From: Datisca glomerata
Lineage: Eukaryota > Streptophyta > Magnoliopsida > Cucurbitales > Datiscaceae
Direction of reading: 5' to 3'
Length of the DNA: 64,000 nucleotides
Assembly: GCA_003255025.1 (NCBI GenBank)
Contig: QANY01005768.1
Coordinates: 1-64,000 of the forward strand
Every line of letters begins with the position of its first letter. Position 1 is the first letter of the stretch. Positions 35,302-46,200 of the stretch are shown here, one piece after another. The notes beneath the pieces are model-generated. The model had not been told where the DNA came from. It made no database searches and was given only the letters and a program-made list of their open reading frames with translations. A program made the translations under genes and the position numbers.

Positions 35302-35905
35302 TATTGGATCGAGTTTTAGATTTAGAACAAAACTAATGAACCATGAACGGTTCGTGGGCGGAATATAAAAAATTTTTAAAAATAAATATTTAATCGAATT
35401 AAATATAAAACTATTCAACGATCACATATATATATAAAATATTGATAAATGATAGAAACAATTTATACATTTTTTTGTATTGGAGAAATTCTAATTTGGC
35501 GAGAACAAATTATTTGTCTTTCGTTCTTCATTCTTGAGATTCACAGAAATTCGATTGATCTTCATACCAACAACCACCCATAGGATTCAGAAGTATATCT
35601 CGCAAGGATATTGTTAAGAATAGAGTGTTGACTTTCTAAACAACTGAGGAAGAAAAAATAATTTTTTTTCTTCCTCTGATAGTTTTCGGCGACAACTGTA
35701 GAGGGGAGGGGAGAGAAACTCTTTTCTGCTCTAAATAATCACACACTATTATTAGGGTTTTTGGATGCAACCCCTTATATAATAGTTACGGATTTTACAC
35801 ATATACCCTTATATTTTAAATTGTTGAAATCCATCTTCCTATGCACTACTATCTGTTTGCGCTTAATTTTGCTAGGCACGGAGGACTTGCTTTTGTGGCG
35901 TTGAA
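35302..35905 (-). repeat. Truncated 5' LTR of Copia 2
   Basis: 35302-35843 repeats 27264-27816 (landmarks ATTGGATCGAGTTTTAG, CAACAACCACCC, GAGAGAAACTCTTTTCT). At 35844 it continues CACTACTATCTG, matching the CACTA-like insert start in the 3' LTR, for 12-13 bp and then only weakly. The outer LTR part is absent; the Pack-MULE begins at about 35913. The terminal TG of the inner end has mutated to TA. Confidence 0.8.
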
Positions 35906-35912
35906 ATTTTTT

Positions 35913-37039
35913 AAAAAAAAATTATAAATTATACCCTCAAACTTTATAATTATTGTTATTTATAACTCTAAACTTTTAATTTGATCATTTATAATTCTCA
36001 ACTTTAATTCTCCATCCAAAACTAATCTTTCATCTAATTTCAACTAACAGTTGTTAAGTTCAAAACTGTACCGTTTTATCAAACACCAAAACGACACCGT
36101 TTTTGGACAACCTCTCTTTCTCCTCTTCTCCCCTCTTCGAACATGCAGCTTCGGCAAGTGATTCCGCCCTCACTCTCCCCATCAACCCCTTCACATTCCC
36201 ACTCGAACTCGCATTTACATATCCATTTCTCATCAATTTGGTCTCTTCTCCTTTCACAAACATCGAAAAACCACTAGACTTCCACCCCGATTGGATTGGC
36301 GACTCGAATTGGCCACCGATTGCCCGATTGGCGCTCTGAATTCCAACGCAAAGGTCTCCGTTTTCGTCTCTGAGGAAAACAATCGAATGCCCTACTACCA
36401 GCTTCTTTTTGTTTACGAATGTACTCCAATCGGTTGTCAACAAGTGTCACCGAGGCGTTCCTTTGTAGATATGCCTGAAACCTCGCCGTGGACGTCTTTC
36501 GCGGTCACCGTCTGCACCGGAGGATCCGCTGTGTAGTCCAGCCGGGGAAATATCGTCTCGGCGCAGTACCTTGGGACGGAGAAACCTCCGCCGTTGTTAG
36601 CGTCTGATCGGGTCAGTGTCTTGGCAAAAGAAGTGGGTTTTTCCGAATTGTCAGACCCGTTGCCGTCGGCAGAGTAGAGCTCATTTTTCGCAAAGGGACG
36701 AGTTTTATTTTGGCGAAGACTTCATCCGTCTCGGAATCTGCCAAGAACTTCACGGCGGCAACTCAGCAGGGTATGAGCGGTGGGGTTTCATCGAGCATGT
36801 TCGAAGAGGGGAGAAGAGGAGAAAGAGAAGTTGTTCAAAAAATAATCTCGTTTTGGTCGTTAATAAAATGGTACCGTTCTGGACTTGACGACGACAGTTC
36901 ATTCAAATTAGATGGAATGTTAGTTTTGGATGAAGAATTAATGGTGAGAGTTATAAATTGTCAAATTAAAAGTTTAGGGTTATAATTGAGGATAACTATA
37001 AAGTTTGAAAGTCCGATTTATAATTTTTTCTTTTTTTTT
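35913..37039. mobile_element. Pack-MULE with ~245-bp TIRs
   Basis: Left arm (about 35913-36146) and right arm (about 36795-37039) are long inverted repeats. Matching blocks: AAAAATTATAAAT, CTAAACTTTTAATTTGA, CATCCAAAACTAA, GTACC(G/A)TTTTAT, and CTCTTTCTCCTCTTCTCCC followed by CTCTTCGAACATGC at the inner edge. Long TIRs around a captured gene piece are the hallmark of a Pack-MULE. The ends are A/T homopolymers, so the exact termini and any 9-bp target duplication cannot be fixed. Confidence 0.85.
36165..36775 (-). pseudogene. Captured ARF fragment (ARF10/16-type DNA-binding domain)
   Basis: Minus-strand translation gives [18 protein letters not shown], then [51 protein letters not shown] (36775-36500), then [40 protein letters not shown] and [18 protein letters not shown], ending [10 protein letters not shown] (36443-36165). 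This is the B3 DNA-binding domain and following dimerisation-flanking region of an auxin response factor, closest to the ARF10/16/17 group. A deletion plus an insertion just after DVHGE (about 36460-36480) shifts the frame and removes part of the WKFRH segment. The C-terminal half of ARF is absent; both ends run straight into the MULE arms. Confidence 0.92.
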
Positions 37040-38660
37040 AGAATTGGGGTTTACTATTTTTTATTTTTCTTTCTTTTGTTATTTTATATTTAAGTAATTA
37101 CATTAAATAGATAAATTTTAAAAGTCATTTAATTTTTTTTTTAATTTTAGGTAAATAATCAAATTTTATTGTCACATCATCGATCATTGTTTGACGAAAT
37201 TGTGATGAGATGATTTTACTCTTATTTTTTAGATCTAATTTTGGATGTGTTTTTAATTAAGTAAATCCCTGTAATTAATAGTTTCAAATTCAATTTTGAT
37301 TTTCTTGATTTTCTTTTAATTAAACAAGTCGAAAAGCACGTGATTCGCACTTGTTGAATAATTTAAAATTATATGATAAATTTTAAAATTATTATTAACT
37401 TTGAAATAAATAAAAGCTTTCAAAATATTGTAAATTTACAACATAATAAAATGATAATGATAATTTCCTCATATTTGTAATTAAATTATTGTAAATAAAA
37501 AAATTAAATAGATCGTGCATCACCTGAAGATAAATATGTTTATAATAAAACTATTACAAATAGCTAGAAGAAAACTTGAATAACTTATACATCATTTCGA
37601 GATGATCAATTATCTACAAAAATTTTTGAATTAAAGAACGCACGATTCTAACAAAATTATATCGTAAGATAAGATAAAAAATTAAAAATAAATTATTTGA
37701 GAAGAGAAAACTAAATATGACAAACTATTTTACTACGAATAACGAACATGTATTATTAAACTAAATAAACTAAGCAAAAACAAAAATATTACAAATAGAT
37801 AATAACTCATTATTATTGATTATGTTTATGATATGAGGATCTTTAAAATTATATACATGATACTTCACATTCCTAATAACATAATAATATAAAAATACTA
37901 AATCTTATAAATTATTAGTAAAAAAATAATTAATTAATAGAATTATAAATGAATTAAACACAAAAAAATGTAATCTTATACTATATTTAGTGCGGCTCAA
38001 ATACTAAGAAAAAATCAAAAGTTTCACCATCTTAATCCACTTTTAATATAATAGATATAAGCGTAGTATTTAATGATTGAATAGTTTTCTTTAATATCAG
38101 CAAAAATCTATTAAGGTCATATTCTATCAAATTAATGATATCGTCCATACCTAATGTTGAGCAAATTCAAAGGGAAAATTAGTTTGGCTCATGTCCTCGT
38201 TTTTCATAATCTATATACAATTTTGAAGCTCAATTATTGATTTCTTCATTAGAGATTCAAGCATGGAAGGTTAGTAAGTTATCATCGTGTTATTCATCCT
38301 TTTTCATCGATTAAACTATTTTCATGCACTGATTATAAAATTTGAAGGATTTCGGGATAAATCAGTGTTATATAGGCGATATATCAATATGAACTTTTTT
38401 TATTCTTGTTCTAATTTGATTCAGAAACAACCAATTTAAGTCTCTAACATATAATTGAATAGATTACCACTGATTACTTGCTACTACTAACATGATTGAT
38501 AGTTTAATTTTCAGTCATATCTTAACCAATAAGCTTCGATTTTTTGTCTTCTCACTGGAATGATTTTAGGATTGTGTTTGTTCGGTGATTTTAGGGTTCT
38601 TCTTGAAATTTTTTTTAGTTTTTTAGTCTGCAGATGGTCGATTGATGGATTCAAATTTAA
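37040..38660. other. AT-rich intergenic sequence, no gene seen
   Basis: No coding region, RNA gene or transposon domain recognised. AAGCACGTGATTCGCACTTG (about 37333) recalls hairpins near 42833 and 47925 that may be Helitron-related. Confidence 0.4.
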
Positions 38661-38666
38661 AAAAAT

Positions 38667-39010
38667 TGTGAGCATTAATTACTTCATTAAATTAAACATT
38701 TTTCAAATCGGTATATCATCTATATATCTATGATATACCAAAAAATCCTTCAAAAACATCATATTTGGGAAAATCGTCAACTAGAGTGAAGCGAATATTT
38801 GAGCGGTTTTCAAAGAATATTTTGAGTAGGATTGATGTGTTTTTAAATTATTTCGGTGATTTTGATTGAACAGTTATGATATTTTAAATTTTTGAGCAGT
38901 AATTACTTCCTCTACCTCTAATATATTTGAAAATTGAACATCTTTCAAATCGATATATCATCTATATACCTCTAATATACTCGAAAATCTTTCAAACACA
39001 TCATATTTAG
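38667..39010. repeat. Direct duplication, offset ~240 bp
   Basis: The stretch at about 38667-38767 (ATTACTTC, AACATTTTTCAAATCGGTAT, ATCATCTATATA, TTCAAAAACATCATATTT) recurs at about 38894-39010 with about 80-85% identity by eye. Non-coding. Confidence 0.65.
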
Positions 39011-39118
39011 ATTTTGATCATTTTAATATAAAATTATTGACGTACTAAAAAGCAAAATTTCCCTTTTTATATTTTTTTTCTTAAAATGAAGAACTCTTGA
39101 TTTTCTCTGATTAAGTAT

Positions 39119-39190
39119 TAAGTTTTGAGAAGTCCATTGGGCCAAAATCCTAGACCCAGGCTTATTTTGGTGCCTAACACTGTGTGTTAC
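39119..39190 (-). repeat. Short dispersed segment shared with 5010-5087
   Basis: Second copy of the segment described at 5010-5087. The minus-strand frame (HSVRHQNK, then LAQWTSQNLI) is open for 64 codons here. The protein is not recognised. Confidence 0.4.
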
Positions 39191-39357
39191 CGCTGATTGA
39201 AATCGTACTTGTCGCAAGCATATGTATTTTACAAATTATCACAAATCCAAGTTCTTAACTTATCGAAGTTAAGACCTGTCTTTCAATATCATGGAAAATC
39301 TCTTTTTCTAAAAAATGAAATAAAGGATTATTTTGTTGGACCACAAGGAATATTTCT

Positions 39358-39403
39358 GTGATTGGTTTAGTCGGTATTTTCTTTTATGGTTCATATTCCG
39401 GTC
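39358..39403 (+). pseudogene. psbJ: psbJ-like plastid scrap
   Basis: The plus strand reads IGLVGIFFYGSYSG, which matches the C-terminal half of photosystem II protein PsbJ (a 40-residue plastid-encoded membrane protein) except for its last five or six residues. Nucleotides TATTTTCTTTTATGGTTCAT are typical of the plastid gene. Similarity ends after 39403, where an unrelated frame continues. Only about 46 bp match, so this is a tiny integrated plastid fragment or a coincidence. Confidence 0.55.
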
Positions 39404-40184
39404 CCGTTGTGAACTTTGGGTATATAAAGGGTTTGGAAGAGAAGGTGAAAAGAGGTACGCTCATCAATCTATTTGTCATGGCAACTTCAACAAACCCTCC
39501 CATCAATCCTCAGCCAGTTGCTCCACATTTGTTATCATCGTATTAGGATTATAAAGATTACAATAAACTCAAATGTTCCGCTATATCATGCTCCAAATTC
39601 AAATAGGGATCTTGGAGTAATATTCTCGATGATTAATATTGATTGTTTCATGATCAATCTCTTGAATGCATGCAGACATATTGATTATTGACAAAAACTA
39701 CATTTGTATCCAAACGTAAAACATAATCCCTGGCAACATATTTAAGCCTCTTCAGTTCAGGTCTCCAAAAGTTTTCCGCACGATATATCTCGGAAGAACG
39801 AAAGTTATTTTTTTAATCATCATCAGAGGCATTTCTGAGATTTAGATACCAAATTTCCACTCACTGTTTTGAAAATAAGTCGACACACAATGATCACAAA
39901 AGTCCAACAGAAATCCACAGATTTTCCGAAGAAGAAAACCCATTCGTCAAGAACTTTGCCCCATAAAACTTTCAATTATAATTCTAAATCGCAAAAGAAA
40001 GTAAACAGCTAAATTGATGAAAATAAACTCAAGAGACTTATACAGCTCAATTTATGAAAGCCTTTGGATCTTCAAAAAGAAAAGTGTAAGCAATAAGAGC
40101 AAAAAGCGGTTAAGGAAGTAAAGATAGACGAAAAGCATGGGAGTTATCGAACACTAAAGCGCCTCACAATCTGAATTGGGTGAG

Positions 40185-40340
40185 TGCAATTTCAACTCAG
40201 TTCAGTCCGAAGCAGCGGTTTTATAGAGGGGAACTGCAAAAACCCTAATAACTGACCCAGTTCTTTTGCAATTTAATTGGGCTTGCTAAATTTAGCGCTC
40301 AACTTCATTTTGGACTACATCTCGAATATTTCAGCCCATA
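40185..40340 (-). promoter_or_regulatory. Promoter-like cluster: site II, telo-box, TATA
   Basis: On the minus strand, going downstream: TGGGCT (40338-40333), AGCCCAA (about 40284-40278), the telo-box core TTAGGGTTT (about 40248-40240) and CTATAAAA (40226-40219), spaced as in promoters of plant housekeeping and ribosomal-protein genes, where site II and telo-box elements co-occur. Transcription would start near 40190 and run to lower coordinates. No convincing coding exon was found in 39200-40190, only short frames, so the gene, if any, is lost or begins with untranslated exons. Confidence 0.4.
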
Positions 40341-40565
40341 TGCGTTTAATTTTCTTTTTGTTTGATAAAATATAAGAAAAAATTAGAGAATTAAACTAGT
40401 TCAGATTTATTTTTAATTAATGTTCTTTATATCGTTATTTTGCAGATATAACTAGTTTTAAGAAAAGATACATTAGTTAGTTATGATTTTGTATATTAGA
40501 TTACTTATGTGCTCTTGATATAACTGATTTTGTCTTTTAGATTTTTCTTTTTCTTCTTCCTTTCT

Positions 40566-40621
40566 CCTATCATAACTCTTTGTTCTAGCATTTCCTATCA
40601 TAACTCTTTGTTCTAGCATTT
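40566..40621. repeat. Perfect 28-bp tandem duplication
   Basis: A unit of 28 bp starting CCTATCATAACTCTTTG is present twice in tandem, with a further partial start. Non-coding. Confidence 0.85.
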
Positions 40622-40821
40622 CCAAGATGCAATTATATAACAGATTTTTTACCTCCATTGATTTTCATTTTTTATCTAATTCTTTAATACATTATTTTCT
40701 GAAAGATTTGTAATACAAATAGTAGGTTTTTTGGTTGATTTTAATTACTATTATTATCAGCAAGTTTGTTAGATTTTATAATTGTGTATTGGGCGAATTT
40801 GATAAATCTATCAATATTTTT

Positions 40822-41106
40822 CTGTAGCAGTTTTATACGAGATTGCTCAACAATTGTCCATAAGTACATTATTCTTCATTCCTCTTATTACTGTAATAGA
40901 GTTTTAGAACTTTATTGATTTGAGTTTTTATCTTCATCTCCATTCATTTTGTTTTGAAAATTCTAGAACTACAATAGAAGATTTTATCTGAACTGAGTTT
41001 AGTTATATTCTCGAAAAATATTTGAATTTGATTTTGGTTTTTTTGGGTAAAATTTACGAATTTATCTTCATCTTCTGTAGAAGTTTATACGAAATTGATC
41101 AACAAT
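40822..41106. repeat. Imperfect direct repeat, offset ~251 bp
   Basis: TCTGTAG(C/A)AGTTTTATACGA-type sequence and CTCAACAATT at 40822-40856 recur at 41073-41106 (one base shorter), followed in both by similar CATTCCT-containing sequence. It suggests an old tandem duplication of about 250 bp. Confidence 0.5.
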
Positions 41107-41245
41107 TAAAATCAAGTATATTAATCCCCATTCCTTTTTTATGTAACAATTTTCTTCCTCCCTCTATTTTTCATTTTCGAGCGAGAGGGATGAAGAAGAA
41201 GAAGGAGGGGTGGGGCTTAAGTGTGGGAAGAGGTATGGTACCGGA

Positions 41246-41400
41246 TTATATATAAAAATATACTACATATATACTACGATATACTAATAATATATAAAAA
41301 TATATTATAAATATACTACAATATACTTATGATATGTAAAAACATACTACATATATATTATGATATATTGATAGTATATTAAAATATTCTACAATAAATA
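41246..41400. repeat. ~43-bp AT-rich minisatellite, ~3.5 units
   Basis: Units start near 41246, 41290, 41334 and 41376, each of the form ATATAAAAATATACTAC, ATATATACTACGATATACT, (A/T)ATAAT. Divergent, non-coding. Confidence 0.75.
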
Positions 41401-41409
41401 TGCATAACA

Positions 41410-44320
41410 CAATTTATTATTATATACCATAGAGTATATATTTATAAATTACGTAACAGTTTACGCTGGGGGTGTTACGCGAATAAGATGCTTTTCATCC
41501 CTAATTAGTGAGACAAATCTCGTCTATTTACAATATCTTTTTAGGTGTTAAAGATGGGTCATTATAAAATTTGGTCATTTGTACAAATTACAAATTTTTA
41601 GGCCATTTTTTCTTTATTTTCATATAGTAGCCTATTTACCTAATTGAGCAAAAATATAATATCACTTTGGACTTATTTATCTAATTTCACAAATAAAAAA
41701 TGAATGGGATTCGAGATCATAAATCAGAAATTATATTAATTTAATTTTCTGATTTTCTGATTTTCAGGAAAAATAAATAAAATGAGGTGAAATGTAATGC
41801 TTTTTTTTTGTCAAGAGTGATGGTTCGTATTTGTTGACTTCGGAACTAAAATCGAAGTAGACGACTATATTAAAATGAAATCAAAGAAAATTGGTATTTG
41901 TTTATGGTACTTATATTTTGTAATATTTTAAATAATTTAAATACATATCATTACTAAATACGACGTAATTGACTGAAATGACAATATAAGTTCGTTAATT
42001 TACTTAATTTAAATTAATTCCCTTGATTTTGATTTTGTATAAAATTTGTATACTGTTGTTAAACTCACGATGTAACCTACTCTTTAATTCTAAATCATAT
42101 TTTTCATGTCTAAATTTACATACATTACTGCTTAAAGTTGAAAATACAATATTTTATTTAAAAAATAAAAGTTAAAATGTAATCTTATATCATCATCTTT
42201 TTTACAAAAAAATTTAAATTGTCCTTTCACTTAATGTTAAAAGTTATCGTAGTAATTAACTTATTTAATGAATTAATTAGTAGAAATTTCTTATATTTTA
42301 ATGACACCAACTTTTAATGACAGTAATTATAATTTATTATAACAATATAACTTATAGCATAATTTATATTAATTACACGTGATCAATGATATAAAGAATA
42401 TTTCTTAGAAACTTAATAAAAATAATTGGAAATTATATATAATACAATGCAACATACATGTTTAAATAAATTAAATATATTTCTATTTGACTTATTGAAG
42501 TGGTTGTGTTTAACTAAAACTAATTTACTAACATTTTCAAATAAAATTACCTGACATTAGAGAATTAAAGCGAACATATTTGATCAAAATAATATATATT
42601 ATGTTTAAATCTTTTAAAGAAATCATTGAAATGACAAAAAAAATATGCAGCTTGCAATAAATTTACATGACAGATTATTAATCATTATATAGAGACTTAA
42701 CAATAAACAGTACTTATGCTAATTAAATTATTGAATGAATCGTACTTTTTTAGTAAATTTATTTCTTATGAAAATAATTTTAAGATTTAATTTTTTATTT
42801 ACATTAACAAATTTAATATTGAGTCGAATCACGTGCATTGTACGTGGTGCTTGACTATTATATATATAAAGTTGGATATGAATACATTAAAGTGTGCCGT
42901 GTGTCATACTAACTTTGATGCCAAATATCATTGCATATTCAAATTCTTAATAATATGTTGATTTATTGATTACATTTTATATATTTGTAGATTTATTGAT
43001 AATAAAATAAGGACTACTATAAATTGATTTTTTAAACATTAAATCACATTAATAGTTGCATTTTTTTTTGTAGAAAAAGTTTATAATTTATTGAAAATAT
43101 GGTTTATGCACTTTATAAATTTAAAGTTTTAATTTAACTATTGAAAGATTATTCAAAATATGTACAATAAGTTTAGAAAATCATGTAAAATTAAATCGTG
43201 AAAAATCATAAATTAACTAATAAAAAATTATTTATATCTCAAATTTATTAATATAATAACTAATTAGAAATATTAATATCAAATAAGCTAATTATCATTT
43301 ATTAAACATGATTTGCGTTTAATTACATTCCCAACATCTCAATGACTCTTCACATTACAAATTAAATATTACATGTTAATGTTAATTGATAGGTGGAGAC
43401 AAATAGTTTTATATTGTGTTCTAGCGATGAAGAGACTACAAATTTATGTTCTTACTAAAGTTGGGTCAATGAAAGGATGCAACTATTCCTAATTAGTACA
43501 AAATTAAATTATTTCAACGCTTAATTATTATGAGAAATTTAAAGGGTATCAAAGGGCCCTCTACGGTAGAAGATTGAGAGATTCCATGCTTTACAATCTC
43601 TTAGATAAATCATCATTTAATTTCTTTTCTATTTGGGTTGAAGTGTTTCAATTATTTTGATTAGTTTGATTTCTATGTTTTAATTATTTTATTCTACCTC
43701 ATTTAGATTATTTACTTTGTTAATTTTTATCATGCTCTTACTTTTTCTATTATAGATGCATATTTCTTACATATTATTGGTCATCTACATTTTCTTTCTC
43801 GAGTTATCTTTTTTTATAAAAAAAATCCCAGGTGTTGTTGATGAATAGCAGGTCCATTTAACTTTATTTCTTATATGATAATTGGGAAAAAAAATCACTA
43901 TAACCTAAAAAAGATGAAAAAAGCAGAACGATTCGTCTCTGAAAAAATACCTTTTTTAGAATAGTTACGTATTTTATACATATGTTATAGTTAGTAGAAA
44001 ACAAAGAAAATAGGGAATCAAATATATTAATGTTAAATTTTGTTAATGTAATTTAAATTTGAAGACTTTTTAATTAATATACATATCTTAGTTTCATATA
44101 ATTGGTATATAACACGTGTGAAAAAAATACAAGAGAACTATTAATCACTAAAATTGACTTTTCAATTAATAAATTTTAGACAATAGTTTATTCTCCCGAC
44201 GTTATTTTGACAAATAGTTTTTATAAAATATTAATAGATAAGTTAAATTATTTTTATTTGTGTACAAATCTGTGCCTAGCACGATTATTTCAGCTAGTAA
44301 ACTATATAGAGGAATGCTAG
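41410..44320. other. AT-rich intergenic sequence, no gene seen
   Basis: No ORF of note, no transposon domain. Around 42828-42870 ATCACGTGCATTGTACGTGG forms a short hairpin followed by TATATATATAAAG, similar to the ends of some plant Helitrons; no matching opposite end was located. Confidence 0.4.
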
Positions 44321-44328
44321 AGTTAGAA

Positions 44329-44347
44329 CCCCCCCCCCCCCCCCCCC
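44329..44347. repeat. Poly-C run (19 C)
   Basis: Nineteen consecutive C residues; length may be inexact because of sequencing or assembly slippage. Confidence 0.9.
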
Positions 44348-44404
44348 TACTCTCTTCATTACTCCATTCATTCACATTTTGACGTCTAGGGTCATTCCCA
44401 CTCA

Positions 44405-44550
44405 TATTCCATGTTTTTAGCAGTTTTTATCCCTCAGATCATGTTCTTGATCCCTCTGATCATGTTCTTGTCTCTTGATCTCTTTGATCATGTTCTTGAG
44501 CCCTCTAATCACGTTATTGTCTTTTGATCTCTCTGATCATATTCTTGATT
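44405..44550. repeat. Minisatellite of CTCTGATCATGTTCTTG units
   Basis: Five variants of (C/T)CTCTGATCATGTTCTTGA-type units, some extended by TCTCTTGAT, lie head to tail. Non-coding. Confidence 0.75.
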
Positions 44551-45299
44551 CAATATGGAGATAAAGTATGTTCGTTATACTCTTCATGACTCGATTAAGA
44601 ATAACTAATTATTACTAACCTAACACCAGCCAGTATTAAAAAACTCAAATAACTTAAATAAAACTCAATTCTTAACTACTTAATTATAAAATTATCATTT
44701 ACTGCAATCACACTACATTCGGTAATTTTTAAGCTAAATGTCGACATATTTAGAGATGTCAATGAGTATTGTATAATATGAATAATGTCATACCCACCCA
44801 ATACCAGTGGACATTTGCCGTCCCCCTATACACTAAAGTTCTATGGGTAGGTGTGGGGAATATCCATTTAGAGTAACTCATAAGTTTTTTCTACCACAAT
44901 CTATACTTGCAATACATTTAAAAATGTGATTATTTTTATATATTCATATCAACATTTCACAATAATATTTCACAATAATATTAAGATCAAATTATACACG
45001 ATGTAAAGCACATGTAATTCTTGAAAACTTTTAAATTTAAACTCCCCCATGATCATCCTAATTTTTTTTCTTTTTATACATATTTTCGCAGCTTAATCCC
45101 TGCACTAGAAAAAACATATATACAATATTTTATGAGTCAAACGAAATTCATTTTTTATTAAAGTAGTAGGCTAGATTATGGATCGTGCACTTGAACCGAA
45201 GAAACCGCTCGAATCGACTTCTACTGGAGAGTAAAGTTCTATCAGGTTCAAATATTTCATTATTAAAACCTAACTTGCCAAGAAAAAACCTTGTGCAAA

Positions 45300-46130
45300 A
45301 AACTTTTGGCAAATGAAAAATAGTACAATTTATAATTTACTCCTCTTGCACTCCTCCCAATGTTAGCTTAGTATGGTCACTGATATATAATTCTGAAAGA
45401 TCTGAAAATGACAGTCCCATCTTATAAGCAAGTTTTTTGAATGTTGCAGCGACAAATGTTTTAGTTAATAAGTTTGCTAAATTCTCATTAGGTCAAATCT
45501 GCTTCACATCTATATTACCATTCTTATGTAATTCATGTACTTCTTTCGAGCTCCTTTAAAATAGTGTCGTGAGCTGAACAATTCTCATTGTTTGCGTAAA
45601 GCATTGTGGGGTTGTCTTTGATTGAGCATAATTCACTTATTTTTCTGATGTGTTAGATCATAGACTTCAATAATACACATTAATCTTCCTGTGTGTTAGT
45701 GTCAGAATGGACTAATTCTGATTCCGATGCACTAATATAAACAAATCTAATTTGTTTTTCAAGAACATACATTTGGCTCTATTTCAATGTCTTTGAGTTG
45801 ATGAAGAGTTAAATCTTGTAAGTAATTTATAGGAAATGCCACGTCATGATGTGCAACTTGTAAGTTACAAAAGATAATTTCAATGAAAATGGTACTTCAA
45901 GACTAAGAAATTTCTTCATACGTTCTTGAGGAAGAATGAATCCCCTTTTAAAATTAAACTATCAATTAACTATGAAGAACTCAACTAACGAGTTTAATTT
46001 TTATAAAAGTGTGTCCATGAGCTGATTCTGCTCATGATAGGGTATCATTCATTCCTATATAAAATCTTCAAGAATTTCTATAAGATGCGAATCATATAAA
46101 GCTATAATGGCAGACTTTATTTTGTTCTTT
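45300..46130 (-). pseudogene. Copia pol relic (RNase H end)
   Basis: The minus strand reads IDVKQI-PNENLANLLTKTF, AATFKKLAYKMGLSFSDLSELY (about 45500-45350), the C-terminal tail of Copia RNase H (V--I-T-ENLAD-LTK). Upstream sequence to about 46130 has scattered Copia-like residues but is heavily broken. No LTR was found beside it. Confidence 0.6.
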
Positions 46131-46200
46131 TAATAAAACAAAGTAAAGGTTAGTAGTGAAAATATAAGTTAAACATATAGAAAATATGATAATAAACGAT

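Larger units (their letters stand above)
27264..35843 (-). mobile_element. Copia retrotransposon 2 (degenerate, 5' LTR truncated)
   Basis: Minus-strand order: partial 5' LTR (35302-35843), PBS (35289-35299), long leader, gag, protease, integrase, RT, RNase H, PPT (29598-29612) and 3' LTR (27264-29597, with a CACTA-like insert). The element sits in the MULE transposase tail at its lower-coordinate end; at the other end its 5' LTR is cut within the CACTA-like insert and abuts a Pack-MULE, so no target duplication can be read. Confidence 0.88.

Noticed and set aside
36103..36888. Plus-strand frames in the Pack-MULE
   Set aside because: They are antisense shadows of the captured ARF sequence, which is clearly coded on the minus strand.
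39333..39554. A functional psbJ or a novel membrane protein
   Set aside because: Only about 46 bp match psbJ, the start is missing, and the rest of the frame is unrelated.
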